64,000 nucleotides of DNA from Linepithema humile (taxonomy: Eukaryota > Arthropoda > Insecta > Hymenoptera > Formicidae). The position numbers and the translations under genes were made by a program. Shown here piece after piece: positions 1 through 9,675 of the stretch. Location: contig NC_090133.1 in assembly GCF_040581485.1 (NCBI RefSeq), forward strand, positions 15,500,001-15,564,000, read 5' to 3'. Position 1 is the stretch's first letter. Every line of letters begins with the position of its first letter. The notes beneath the pieces were generated by a model, which was not told where the DNA came from, did no database searches, and saw nothing but the letters and a program-made list of their open reading frames with translations.

Positions 1-121
1 AACTATCTGAAGATTTCATCAGAGAATTCGAGGACGAAGTTGATTGGGAATTAATATCAGAATACCAAAAACTATCTGAGGATTTCATCCGAGAGTTCGA
101 GGACAGAGTGGATTGGGATTA
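1..121 (+). pseudogene. Fragment of a 23-residue (LSEDFI..VDW) repeat protein
   Basis: Frame 3 reads open from the window edge and contains two copies of a 69-bp (23-residue) unit starting at about 1 and 70. Each unit carries LSEDFIREFED followed by VDW, and between them ISEYQK. The period is an exact multiple of three and the differences are mostly conservative, so this was coding. From memory, repeats of this kind occur in proteins of large DNA viruses and some eukaryotes; that link is recollection, not a search. The reading frame is cut at 122 by the palindromic element and meets a stop at about 166. The left part lies outside the window. Confidence 0.5.
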
Positions 122-586
122 TACAGAGTGTCTGGCAATAATCGCCCCACCGGTCATATACAGGTAGAGGAGGTCAAATCGAGTAGAAAAGTCCTTTACC
201 ATTTTTTAATTTTCATAATAAGTACTGAGTAATTAACGAAAAAAGATCGGCAAATCCGCGCGAGTAAAGCGCGCGCGGTGAGAAGGACATCCCACTGCTA
301 TGCGATCACTAGGCGCGCGATGAAGCGTTGGGAGGAGCGCTCTACAAATGACAATGGCAACATACGAGCGGCGCGTAACGCTAGATCCTTGTGTCCTAGT
401 GATCGCGTAGCAGTGGGACGTCCTTCTCACCGCGCGCGCTTTACTCGCGCGGATTCGCCGATCTTTTTTCGTTAATTACTCAGTACTTATTATGAAAATT
501 AAAAAATGGTAAAGGACTTTTCTACTCGATTTGACCTCCTCTACCTGTATATGACCGGTGGGGCGATTATTGCCAGACACCCTGTA
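122..586. mobile_element. Palindromic MITE, TA-flanked, about 190-bp terminal inverted repeats
   Basis: The two halves are reverse complements over about 190 bp, from the outer CAGAGTGTCTGGCAATAATC (left) to its near-perfect complement ending CACCCTG (right), with TA at both ends. Both arms include an AT-rich block and a GC-rich stretch of alternating CG. The centre (about 310-390) is unique. No transposase is encoded. TA target use fits a Tc1/mariner-type non-autonomous element. Short reading frames inside are mirror images of each other and are not genes. Confidence 0.8.
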
Positions 587-1076
587 TATATTTTAATAGT
601 TCGTTATAAAATTCATGAGGTTTGAACATTAAGTAATCGATGTTTTTATGAAAGAACAACCAACTTATAATTCGATAACGCTACTTCTAATGCGCTTGGT
701 TGCATTAGCCGTAGCTGTAACGGCGCACTTGATGAGGAATAAAACACAGGTACTAATGACGAATATAGATACAGATGCTAAATTAATTCGGAACACTTAT
801 TTAAAATTATATTCTTTTTTCATAAATATGTCAATTTATAACTATTAATTTGTTTTCCTTCTGCAATCATAACAATGTAATTGATAGAATTTATTTTTTA
901 TGTTGATAATGTTACGTATTTTTTATAAATTTGATTTTTGTAACAAAAAATAGATTTCTTACGTAAAATAAAAAGTAACATCGCTTGTTCAACGGGCTCT
1001 AGAATTGATGCTTAACAAATTGTAAATGATTTCAAATTGATTTATGCGTATTTGCAATTTTATTTTTTCTTAAATC
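587..1076. other. AT-rich 3' flank of the metalloproteinase gene; part of a larger duplication
   Basis: No gene seen. Bases about 680-800 resemble about 6360-6460 (shared GTAGCTGTAACGGCGC block), and about 940-1165 resembles about 6610-6860. The two metalloproteinase 3' ends are therefore copies of one duplicated segment that includes downstream non-coding DNA. Confidence 0.6.
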
Positions 1077-2135
1077 CTACTCTACACATATCAAGAAGCT
1101 CTCGACAATTATTCTTGGATTGAGTAGTTTTCCGGTAGACAGTAATGCTGGAGGCAGTAATAATTCTGGCCATCTTCGTAGTGTCCCATCTGGAAAGTAT
1201 GGGTCGATATCTAAGTCGAGCATTTCCAGGCGTGCCACATATTCATATTGCTTTTTTGCAGCAGATACAATTCGTCGGCAATATACGGTACAGGCTATCC
1301 ACGGTTTCGTCTTATCATGAATGACCTTCCATCCCGGCCCATTTTCTGGATCATAGTTGAAATATTTTCCGCCTCCCTTTTTCACCTTTAAATTGTATTC
1401 GGTGCATTTTATGGTAGCATATTCGGTAATTCTTTTGCGTTTTCCAGTGCAAAGTCTTGAGTCATTGCAAAGAACCACGTCGTAATATGGCCCATTACAA
1501 CTAGCCGTTTTGTAAGTACCATGTGTGCAAAAACGTCGTTTGATTACCACGCCTTTGGATTGCGTCAAGCAACTGCTTTTACAGGAGTCTTCTTTCCATT
1601 CACTCCAATTATTGTCTTCACAATACGGAAAAATGTATGGTGGTTCGATAACGGCCACGCATTCTCCGCCGCGACATTCTTTCTCGAGTGCACAACGTGT
1701 TCCTAAAAAAAATTTAGTTCAAAACTTTAGATTGAACTCCTTAATTACAAAAAAGACATACCATCCAACGCAGGTCCGGCAAAGAAATACTCATTTTTGC
1801 GAGGCGTTTCGCATTGTAAGACTTGACATATATCATGCAACGTGACTACGTTTGCATCTTTGTCGCGTAAAAATAATTCACATTGCTCTTTGGCGGTCCA
1901 TTCTCTTCCTGGCAAATCGTGATAACGCGAATGGCCCAGTGCATATGGATTTTCGGTCTCTTCTCGTCTTGTATGATCGAGAAGACACGGTTTTCTTTTC
2001 CTGAGATTTTTTGTAATGTTACGACTACACTCAAACCATGTTACTTGTCCCCGCAAATATTGAAAATCTGTCATTATGTATCTGCTTTTCGCACACGTCG
2101 AATTGATGAAGTCATTATCGTGTTTCATTCCTAAT
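1077..2135 (-). CDS. Exons 6-7: zinc-site end, cysteine-rich segment, thrombospondin type 1 repeat
   Basis: Exon 6 (2135-1762) starts LGMKHD, contains CAKSRYIMT and the cysteine spacing expected after a reprolysin catalytic domain, and reaches CQVLQC. Exon 7 (1702-1077) completes an ADAMTS-like cysteine-rich motif (RCALEKECRGGECV), then a thrombospondin type 1 start (WSEWKEDSCKSSC) and a cysteine-containing tail of about 120 residues. It ends at a TAG at 1077-1079. Both exons are open. No transmembrane segment is visible, so a secreted product is expected. Confidence 0.75.
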
Positions 2136-2343
2136 CTTTTGAACAATTAAATTATTACTTTCGAAAATATGCCTTATCTGCAATATTTTTAAATACTTTG
2201 TAGTTACTAAGAAGTTTTACACCTTAAAAAACTATATCTCTTTAAAACTCTGAGTAGTTTTATCTTACAATTGAACAAATATGAAAATTCTTCTAATAAA
2301 TATTATATACTTAATTTGTATAAAAAAGTATACATAAACTTAC

Positions 2344-3018
2344 AGATGGCCGATTTCATGAGCAGCAGCACGAGACGTCGCAAAACCCGAGACTGCGTTA
2401 GGACCGGTAGAACTGATTTCTACTAAAGCGCACGATAAAATCTCGGTACACGAGTAATTGACGAAAGAACTTCCTACAACACTATAATGCTTTCGTTCCT
2501 TTTCTGACTCATATAGATTTATTCCGGTCAGGTAAAGACCAATGTCCCACTGAAGCGAATCAATCCCGTCTTTAGGATACAAAAAATTCAAGTAATCGCA
2601 GAATGAATTGATCATCTTTGTATGGTTACCGTCGAAAGTAGACAAATTTGATAGCTATTTATCCATTATTACCAACTTTACCAATGAAATATCAACAAGA
2701 ACACCAAAACTTGAATGATGCAACAAAGCTTGAATTTGGTTCACGTATGCTAGTATCATATCGCGTAACTTATCCTCATCATTGTCCAGAATAGGCATGT
2801 ACATATGATATGCTGCTTCGTCGAAAAAAACGGCAAGTTCTATGATCAATTTCTTTTGCGTATTATCAATGTTTTCCTTTTTAAAGTTCATCCTTTTTGC
2901 TTGATCCCTAAGACATGTTTTTCTTTCCCATAGTGTTTCCATTTCATTACGATTATACTCGAGCCATGTTATATTCCTTTCCAAATTGCTAGAACTTTGC
3001 TCTGGTATTAATCCTAAA
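2344..3018 (-). pseudogene. Exon 5: third metalloproteinase domain, retains HEIGH zinc motif, stop at 2655
   Basis: 675 nt, phase 2 at both ends, with an acceptor TTACAG at 3019-3024 and a donor GTAAGT at 2343. It begins LGLIPEQSSS, has CLRDQAK, IELAVFFDEAAYH and DIGLYLTGINLYE, and ends AAAHEIGHL. Joined in phase with exon 6, which starts LGMKHD, it completes the HExxHxxGxxHD site of reprolysins. A single TAG at 2655-2657 stands where exon 4 has a CAG glutamine codon, a one-base change. It is the only copy of the three with an intact catalytic motif. Confidence 0.75.
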
Positions 3019-3260
3019 CTGTAAAACAGATAAATTATTAATTTTAAGTATATGCCTTACTTTGCATTGTTTAATTAAAATATTCTTAAATATCTTTTAG
3101 TTTATTAATAGTTTATATAACAAACAATTAAAGAATGAAATTTTTTTTAAATGATTGTTTACTTGTTGATTTTATTGTACAATTCTACAATTAAATAAAT
3201 TCCATTATATAATGTTATTTATTTTCAATTTATACGTAAAACTAGTTCTTAAAAACTTAC

Positions 3261-3947
3261 AGCTCTCCGATCATCTTAATAGCAGTAAGAGGGTATTCGA
3301 CTTCAGATTTGTCACGGAATTCTGCTATCGCGCATGAGAGAAGCGGCTTACATACGCTATCGAAGTAAGTATATCCCGTAATCTGAAAATTCTTCTCATC
3401 TCTGTCATGCGTTTTAAATTTTACCATAACATTTTCATAAAGTTTTATTCCGGTTAAGTAAAGGGCAATATCCCAGTGATGCGGATTATTATCGTTCGGA
3501 AAATTTAGAGAATCCGCGTATGTGCAGAACGAAAAGAGCAATTCGCCAGCATTGCCGTCAGAAAATGGCAAATTTGACGGCTGTTCTCTCAGCATAATTA
3601 AACGTATTAACGTAATATTCATAAAAACATCCAAACTCGGACGATTAAAGGCAGCCTGGATGCGATTCACGTACGCTAATATAATATTGTGTAACTTATC
3701 CTCATCATTGTCCAAAATAGACATGGACTTATTATATGCTGCTTCGTCGATAAAAACGGCAAGTTCTATGGTTAAGTTCTGTCCCGCATTGTCATTATTG
3801 ATGTTTTCCGGTTTGGAAATCATTGTTTTTGCTTGATCTCTAAGACACGTTTTTGTTTCCCAGAGTTTTTCAATTTTGTTACTATTCTTAGACCATGTTA
3901 CGTACTTTTGCGAATCGCTAGAACTTTGCTCTTGTGTTAATCCTAAA
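3261..3947 (-). CDS. Exon 4: second metalloproteinase-like domain, open but without zinc ligands
   Basis: 687 nt with both edges in phase 2, so it can be added or skipped without changing frame. It begins LGLTQEQSSS where a true domain end would have the third zinc ligand, then a linker with CLRDQAK, then the domain (IELAVFIDEAAY, NIILAYVNRIQAA, DIALYLTGIKLYE). It ends KMIGEL at the position of HEIGHL. The frame has no stop. It is clearly homologous to exons 3 and 5 along its whole length and to its flanking introns, which share AT-rich segments. Likely role, if expressed: a pseudo-protease module. Confidence 0.7.
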
Positions 3948-4185
3948 CTGTTGATCAGATAAATTATTAATTTTAAATATATGTTTTACTTTGCATTATT
4001 TGATTGAAATATTCGTATTTATCTTATGATTTAGTAATAGTTAACATGGTAAACAATTAAAGAATAAATTTTTTTAATAATGACTGTTTACTTGTTGATT
4101 TTATTGTGCAATTGTACAATTAAATAAATTTTATTATAAAATGTAATTTATTCTCTATACGTAAAACTAATATACAAAAACTTAC

Positions 4186-4919
4186 AGATTTCCGATCTTA
4201 TAAATAGCTTCAAGAGATGATGTGATTTCAGATGAATCACGGAATTCTACTATTGCGCAGGATAAAAGCGGATTGCATGCGCCATCTTGGTAGTTTCTTC
4301 CCTTAATATCATAATTCTTTTCGGTTCTGTAATACGGTTGCAATACGTGAATATATTCATAAAGATTTATTCCGGTTAAGTAAAGGCCAATGTCCCAGTG
4401 ACGCGGATCATTATCGTCCGAAGGATTAAGAAAATTCACGTATGTGCAAAAAGAATTGAGCAATTCTTAAGCGTCGCCATCAGAAATTGGCAAATTTAAC
4501 TGCTGTTCTTTCAGATATTTTAAACTTATTAACGTAATATTGAAAAAGGTATCCAAACTCGGACGACTGAAAGCATTTTGGATACGATTTACATAGTCTA
4601 ATATTATATTGTGTAACTTATCCTTATCATTGTTCAAAATTGACATGGACGTATTATATGCTGCTTCGTCATAGAGAACGGCAAGTTCCACAGTTAAATT
4701 TTGTTGCGCATTGCGCACGTGACGTCGCTTTAGTTTAAACATGTCCCAGTGGTAAAGACTTGAATCAGCAAAATATTCCATTGATTTTTTAATAACATAA
4801 GGTTTGCCAAGTGAAAGATTAGATTGTCCTCTAAAATCGTAGATTAAACACATAGGCATGAAATCGTTCCGCAAAGGCTGTATCTCTAACGTGTTGTTCT
4901 CCACAAAAACAAATCCTTC
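4186..4919 (-). pseudogene. Exon 3: prodomain end plus first metalloproteinase-like domain, zinc site lost, stop at 4467
   Basis: Opens after a GCAG acceptor with the classic prodomain continuation (TLEIQPL) and passes into a metalloproteinase domain (VELAVLYDEAAY..., helix DKLHNIILDYVNRIQ, then DIGLYLTGINLYE). At the end, where family members carry HEIGHL, it reads YKIGNL, so both zinc-binding histidines are missing before the phase-2 donor at 4185. An in-frame TAA at 4467-4469 interrupts the domain where the second copy has a glycine codon. If spliced through, it could only be a non-catalytic domain. Confidence 0.7.
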
Positions 4920-5042
4920 CTGCTTTTAAAAAGATATATTTATTCTTTATGTGTCATTGTATATAAAACGAAAAATAATAAAGGTCACAAGTAATTACAT
5001 AAAAATTTAAAAACTGTTTGTTTTTCATGTGATATTACTGAC

Positions 5043-5459
5043 CAATCCATGTTCATGACAAAAGTTAATAACCGCAGAGCTGATATGATCTTCATGATAA
5101 TAAAAGCAATGACTTGATACGTTTAATTTAAACAATTTCTCTGTCACGCCTTTCGCATTATATTTCCATTCTTTGAACGCAGGCGATACAATTCGATCAC
5201 TTCTACGCAGATTCAGTTGAATCAATCGTCCGAAAACTTTCAGTGTTATTGGTATCTGTAATTTGAATGACAATTAAAAAAGAAATTTGATAATTCTCGA
5301 ATAACGAGCAACAAATAGAATTATACTGTAAAACGCACGTACCTTTATTGCGCCTGTCGGATTCGATGCCGGCAGTAATATTGTTTCAATATCATGCGTA
5401 ATTTGCGCGTACGTTTCATTTAGTAAAATTATTATCATATATTTCAATAAAAAAAACAT
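5043..5459 (-). CDS. Exons 1-2: signal peptide and prodomain start
   Basis: Exon 1 (5459-5343, 39 codons) begins MFFLLKYMIIILLNETYAQ, a clear hydrophobic secretion signal, and ends in phase 0 at a GTACGT donor. Exon 2 (5255-5043, 71 codons) follows a TTACAG acceptor. It contains the FGRLIQLNLRRSD-like stretch and CFYYHEDH...CHEHGL characteristic of reprolysin/ADAM prodomains, and ends at a GTCAGT donor. The 87-bp intron between them is typical in size for insects. The start is the only ATG before the hydrophobic core. Confidence 0.75.
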
Positions 5460-6359
5460 TTTATTTTCTTAAGTTCTCGTTCAATTTCAAACTATTAAAC
5501 TATTATAATCAAATAATTTATATACTCGCACTAGCACTGTCGCGTTCGTTATACCTGATATGATCACGAATGAAACCCGAACTGGCGTATGAGGAATATC
5601 TTTCGTGTAGTGTGACACCTATTGTATATTCTCTCTTTGCTACATGTATATGTATAAATATTTATGTTTTTAAATCCAAACGTTTAAATGTAGTATTTAC
5701 GATGACGGTATAAAATGTAGGTTTATAAAATGTAATTTATCACTAATATGTATAATATGTAACATTGATCGGAAACGTAAAAGTTTAATTTTTAATAATT
5801 TGATTTCAAAATGTTGATAATTATTGTTGGTATATAAAATTGTCGTTTATGCGTATTCGTAATATCTTGTAAGTTACGTTAAAATTCAGGATCAATAGAA
5901 ATCAAAGAAAAGAAACAATTAAATAAATATATACATATTGCAACAGACATTGTTAAGAATTAATATTTTTATACAATTATTCTGTCGAATAAAATTTGTT
6001 GGTAAAAAATATTAAAAGTTAAAAATATATATTGAGTAGTAATATTCAGTTAATAAATATATCGAAATCAATTATTTGTAACATCATTCTAACGTAATGT
6101 AAATTTAACAATGTGACACGCTCATAAGTGCAATAAGGGATTCTTTATTGGCAATGAATAATTTGAGAAATATCCAATCATGTGATACGTTGTACAATAC
6201 AATTATAAATATATATACAAGTATAACTATAGAGAAAGCAACACTTTGTTTAAGTAATATACATATATATTTAAGTAGTATATTCTAAATTTCACGAGAT
6301 TTAAAGTTTACGTAGTCGATCTTCTTATGTAAGAAGAATCTACTAATTAATTCGATAGC
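5460..6359. other. AT-rich intergenic, probable 5' flank of the metalloproteinase gene
   Basis: No open frame of note. The stretch 5520-5620 is less AT-rich than its surroundings and lies just upstream of the signal-peptide exon, so it may hold the promoter. No clear TATA box can be assigned. Confidence 0.4.
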
Positions 6360-6863
6360 AACATGTAATGCATTGGCTGTAGCTGTAACGGCGCGTCCGA
6401 CGAAGAAGGAAAGCAGGTACCAATGACGAAAATCGATTCAGATGCTTAATTAATTCTGAGCATTGATTTATCATTATATTTTTTTCAAATCCCTGTCAAC
6501 TAACAAATATTTATTTTTTTCTTTATGCAATTACTAACTATTAAGTTATTTGGATTTTGGATGGAATTTTTCATGTCGATAATTCGACGTATTTCTTCTC
6601 GTATAAATTTACTATATGCTAACAAAAAATGGATTTATTGCTTAAAATAGAAAGTAACGACGATAATTTAATGGATCCTAGATTTTATACTGAACAAATA
6701 CTAAACATTTCTAAATTGAATTACTTTTGTTTTGCAATTTTATTTTTTCTTAGATCCTTGCCCACACATGTCGAGAAGCTTTCGGTAATTATTCTTCGAT
6801 TGAATTGTTTTCCGGCAGACAATAATGCTGGCGGCAATAATAATTTTGCCCATCTTTCTCGTG
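6360..6863 (-). pseudogene. 3' end of a second metalloproteinase paralogue, truncated by the Polinton
   Basis: On the minus strand 6863-6721 reads open for about 47 codons. It matches the C-terminal tail of the gene at 1077 residue by residue (LLLPPALLS, then GK, then RII), continues slightly further, and stops at 6721-6723. The downstream non-coding part 6360-6700 also matches the flank of the first gene. The rest of the coding sequence should lie to the right, but the sequence switches to the Polinton terminus at 6864 and does not resume after 31812. Confidence 0.7.
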
Positions 6864-7730
6864 AGTAGTATATGGCAGGTATGGGGCGTCACAACAAACC
6901 CCCACCACCTACCCCATATTTGACCCACTGACCTACATTTGGTCTGGCGTCAAAACAAATGACGTCACAGGGAGGGGAGAGGGAAAAGATGGCGGCAGTG
7001 GGTCCAACATGGTGGACGTCTACAAGATGGCGGCTGTTGACAAGATGGCGGCTGTTGACAAGTGATTTTTATTTTTTGGAATTGAGAAAAATCCAAGCTG
7101 GGTTCGAACCTGGATCGCTGGATTTCTAGTCCTGGTCCTAGTCTGCTGGGCTACCTATACATCTAATGATAGTAAAATGGTGTGTCGTATTTATGGCTAT
7201 GGGACCTGGCAGGGAAGGGATGTATATATGTTGGGGCCGCGTCTATACGAAGTACCCCGGACTCTTTGGCAGGTATGGAGCATGTAAACAAACGACGTCA
7301 CACAGTCGCCTCTAGTCTGCGAAGGGAAGGGATGTATATGTGCTGGGACCGCGTCTATATGAGGTACCCCGGACTCTCTGGCAGGTATGGGACATGTAAA
7401 CAAACGACGTCATACAGTCGCCTCTAGTCTGCGAAGGGAAGGGATGTATATGTGATGGGGCCGCGTCTATATGAGGTACCCCGGACTCTCTGGCACGTAT
7501 AGCGAACAAAAGAATGACGTCGCAGCGACGAATGATCATGCGACTTTTAGTTTGATATTTGGTGTGATGGTTAAGGGGTCGAGCGCGCGATATTGCGTGA
7601 ACGGGGTGAGCGTCAGCCACCCGTTTTCGCAGATTGAACGTGCTGTAAGAATTGACGATGGCGAGTGGAGCGTGCAGGAACATGCGAAAAGGGAAGGAAA
7701 CAAATGCAAGAAATGGAATACAAAAATATG
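6864..7730. repeat. Left terminal inverted repeat of the Polinton
   Basis: Reverse complement of about 30660-31812. It contains a TGACGTCA palindrome (6960-6967), AAGATGGCGG at 6985, 7024 and 7042 (the last two in an 18-bp tandem repeat), a tRNA-Ser-like stretch (about 7093-7160) and three 112-bp tandem units, marked by ACCCCGGACTCT at 7254, 7366 and 7478. Short reading frames here mirror those in the other arm and are not genes. Confidence 0.9.
7093..7160 (-). repeat. tRNA-Ser(AGA)-like sequence in left TIR
   Basis: On the minus strand there is an A-box-like GGTAGCCCAGCAG, an anticodon-arm-like GGACTAGAAATCC (seven-base loop CTAGAAA reading anticodon AGA with U33) and a B box GGTTCGAACCC (7100-7110). 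The acceptor and T stems pair poorly, so it is a tRNA-derived sequence rather than a functional tRNA. It could still act as an internal RNA polymerase III promoter. Confidence 0.5.
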
Positions 7731-7861
7731 TTTATTTGCAACAATTTTTCTTAAAAGTACATGGTCGAACGTTATAGACAAAAATATTTTATTTATTTGG
7801 AGAGTATTCAGAGAGTCATAAACAAATCCATATATGCAAGAAAAATGTACGTTCGTATAGA

Positions 7862-8692
7862 TTACAATTTTCGCTGCAACTTGATTATCCGTACAATTTG
7901 ATTGAAGTAAAGTGCAATTAATTCTAAAAATATTATTTCAAAGTACGTATCGAGAAATGTTAAATCTTTTAGTTGCAAACGTACATTATGTTGAATATTG
8001 TGACAATTAGTGTTTATAGTGTGTTTTACAATGTTACTTTCGATGAAGTTCTTGTTGGGTAAATTTACCTGTATTTCATTAATAAGATATTTAGAGCAAT
8101 CATTAACACTGTTTGCGATTATATTTAACTGATTTAAATTAGCGTTTACGCAATCGAGTAAGTTTTCCAGTCCGAGAAAGGTAGTCTTTTGCATTGCTAT
8201 TGCGTAGGAATATGTTCGTGGTTTCTTCGGAGTATGGATGATTTCTTCTGCAGCCAAGTTACTTCCCGAAGAAGGCTCTTCTTGCTCCTGATATTTCAAT
8301 AGCAGGGCTCTTGCTCCATAGGTGGTGGTGAAATTTATAATTATCTTCTTGATAATAATAGAGTTAGACTTAACACTATTTCCATTTAAATAATCAGTCA
8401 TAAGTTCCATGTTTTCTTGAAATTGCTGCCACTCCACCATGTTGAAGCAAATACCCTCGGCTTCCTTGGAAGTAAATTTAACAGCGGGTTGGAAATCAAA
8501 CTCGTCATCGTTGATTGAAGTTTGCAACCCAACATGAATTTTTTTCGTATATGAGGAATTGAGTCCGTAAGTGGTGTTGGCTAACATCATATAATTTTGC
8601 TCAAATTTTTCTCCATTGAAGTATCTTGCTCCGGAAACGTCACCGCGCACTTCGTGATGTTCAGAATTTAAAATTTCTTTGCGTTTACTCAT
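7862..8692 (-). CDS. Polinton conserved protein of unknown function (276 aa)
   Basis: The chosen start is the ATG at 8692 (MSKRKEILNSEHHEVRGD), because upstream codons encode a low-complexity alanine/threonine run over a triplet repeat. The frame is open upstream to 9010, so a longer form cannot be excluded. The N-terminal half predicts beta strands ending in a W..F.....M helix. This pattern resembles the N-terminal half of the spliced gene at 58096 in the second Polinton. The C-terminal half is rich in N, I and L. It is the only minus-strand gene of the element and lies next to the left TIR. No enzyme motif recognised; a structural or regulatory role is possible. Confidence 0.55.
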   Translation of the reverse strand: MSKRKEILNSEHHEVRGDVSGARYFNGEKFEQNYMMLANTTYGLNSSYTKKIHVGLQTSINDDEFDFQPAVKFTSKEAEGICFNMVEWQQFQENMELMTDYLNGNSVKSNSIIIKKIIINFTTTYGARALLLKYQEQEEPSSGSNLAAEEIIHTPKKPRTYSYAIAMQKTTFLGLENLLDCVNANLNQLNIIANSVNDCSKYLINEIQVNLPNKNFIESNIVKHTINTNCHNIQHNVRLQLKDLTFLDTYFEIIFLELIALYFNQIVRIIKLQRKL

Positions 8693-9675
8693 GATACTAG
8701 TTTTCACGTAGACACAAAATGAAATACAAAAATGCTGTATCTTCTTTATTGTTGCTGCTGTTGTTACTGCTGTTGCTGCTGCTGCTGAACCCGCATGTTC
8801 GAATGTCAGAAAACGAATGATTAAAATTTTCCCAATCGCATGGAGTAGAAAATCGGAAAAGTAGTGGGAAAATGCGTGCGCATAAAAATTTTGAGTCATC
8901 TGATTGGATACGATGTTTATTGCTTCTACATTTTCTCGAACTCTCTTAAAAACGACCGTTGATAAAAGAAGGAGTAAGGACATCGTTTCGTGCGCTGTTA
9001 CATCCTGCACAGTCTCGCATTACAATTATTCGGAAAAAAATCAAAGGGTACAAAAGGAAGAGAAACTGAGGACTGAGGAATGAGAAAAAATTAAAATATT
9101 GCAGTCAACGGAATTTTTACGAGCTTTCATCCTAAAAAGCTCTAAAACTATAAATCTCCAATCCGATAAAACTATTTATTTACACTTGGACCCTGGAAAA
9201 ATTACATTTTAAACATATGGAATCTAAAGGGTTAGACAAAAAAAAGATCGGAAATATCCGTACCGTTAAAAAAAGAAGCAATTTACAATAGGGTAAGCAA
9301 ATGTAAACCTTTTTATATTACACGTGAAAGTTTATTACTGTGAGTTTTCGAAATTAAGTTTTGCTCACGTACTAACTCTCAATTATAAAAAGTTATAGGA
9401 AAAGAATATCGACATCGTCCGAAGGGTATTTTTTGTCTGATAAACCCTTCGAACACTAAAGTAATATACATCTTGTAAAGTTGCCGCCAATGTGCGGAAA
9501 TCTTTGTGAAAGATGTACAACTTGAAACTGATTGATTTTTTTGATCCGACTGAAGGTATAAATAGGAGGTTTGAGACGGAGAAAAATCGCATTTCAAAAT
9601 TCTCAGTGAGTGGACAACACGCGTCGTGTTTCTTCGTATCGTGAATTCGGGCGAGATTATCTTGAGTACGCGAAA
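8693..9675. other. Divergent intergenic region of the Polinton
   Basis: It lies between the minus-strand gene and the spliced plus-strand gene. It contains an imperfect GTT/GCT triplet repeat (about 8750-8792), AT-rich DNA and the plus-strand core promoter at 9557. No further gene is supported. Confidence 0.5.
9557..9564 (+). promoter_or_regulatory. TATA box of the spliced acidic gene
   Basis: TATAAATA lies 119 bases upstream of the first in-frame ATG (9676). A TCAGT arthropod initiator occurs at 9603-9607, a little further downstream than the usual 30 bases. Confidence 0.55.

Larger units (their letters stand above)
1077..5459 (-). pseudogene. Reprolysin/ADAMTS-like secreted metalloproteinase gene with three catalytic-domain exons in series
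   Basis: A zinc metalloproteinase gene of the type seen in insect ADAMTS-like and parasitoid or ant 'venom metalloproteinase' families, expected to be secreted and to cut extracellular protein. Seven exons can be drawn on the minus strand, all with GT-AG junctions: 5459-5343, 5255-5043, 4919-4186, 3947-3261, 3018-2344, 2135-1762 and 1702-1077. Phases agree at every junction (0, 0, 2, 2, 2, 1). Exon 1 gives a signal peptide, exons 2-3 the prodomain, exons 3, 4 and 5 each a metalloproteinase domain, and exons 6-7 the rest of the zinc site, a cysteine-rich segment and a thrombospondin type 1 repeat. Exons 3 and 5 each carry one in-frame stop, so the reference allele looks non-functional unless these are sequencing errors. 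The AT-rich region upstream presumably holds the promoter. Confidence 0.75.

Noticed and set aside
278..475. Coding frame inside the first MITE
   Set aside because: Nearly the same peptide is read from the opposite strand because the element is a palindrome.
7093..7160. Functional tRNA-Ser gene
   Set aside because: Acceptor and T stems do not pair, the type II variable arm is missing; kept only as a tRNA-derived sequence.
7182..7427. Several frames of 60-125 codons in the Polinton arms
   Set aside because: They occur as mirrored pairs in both arms, follow the 112-bp repeats and show no family resemblance.
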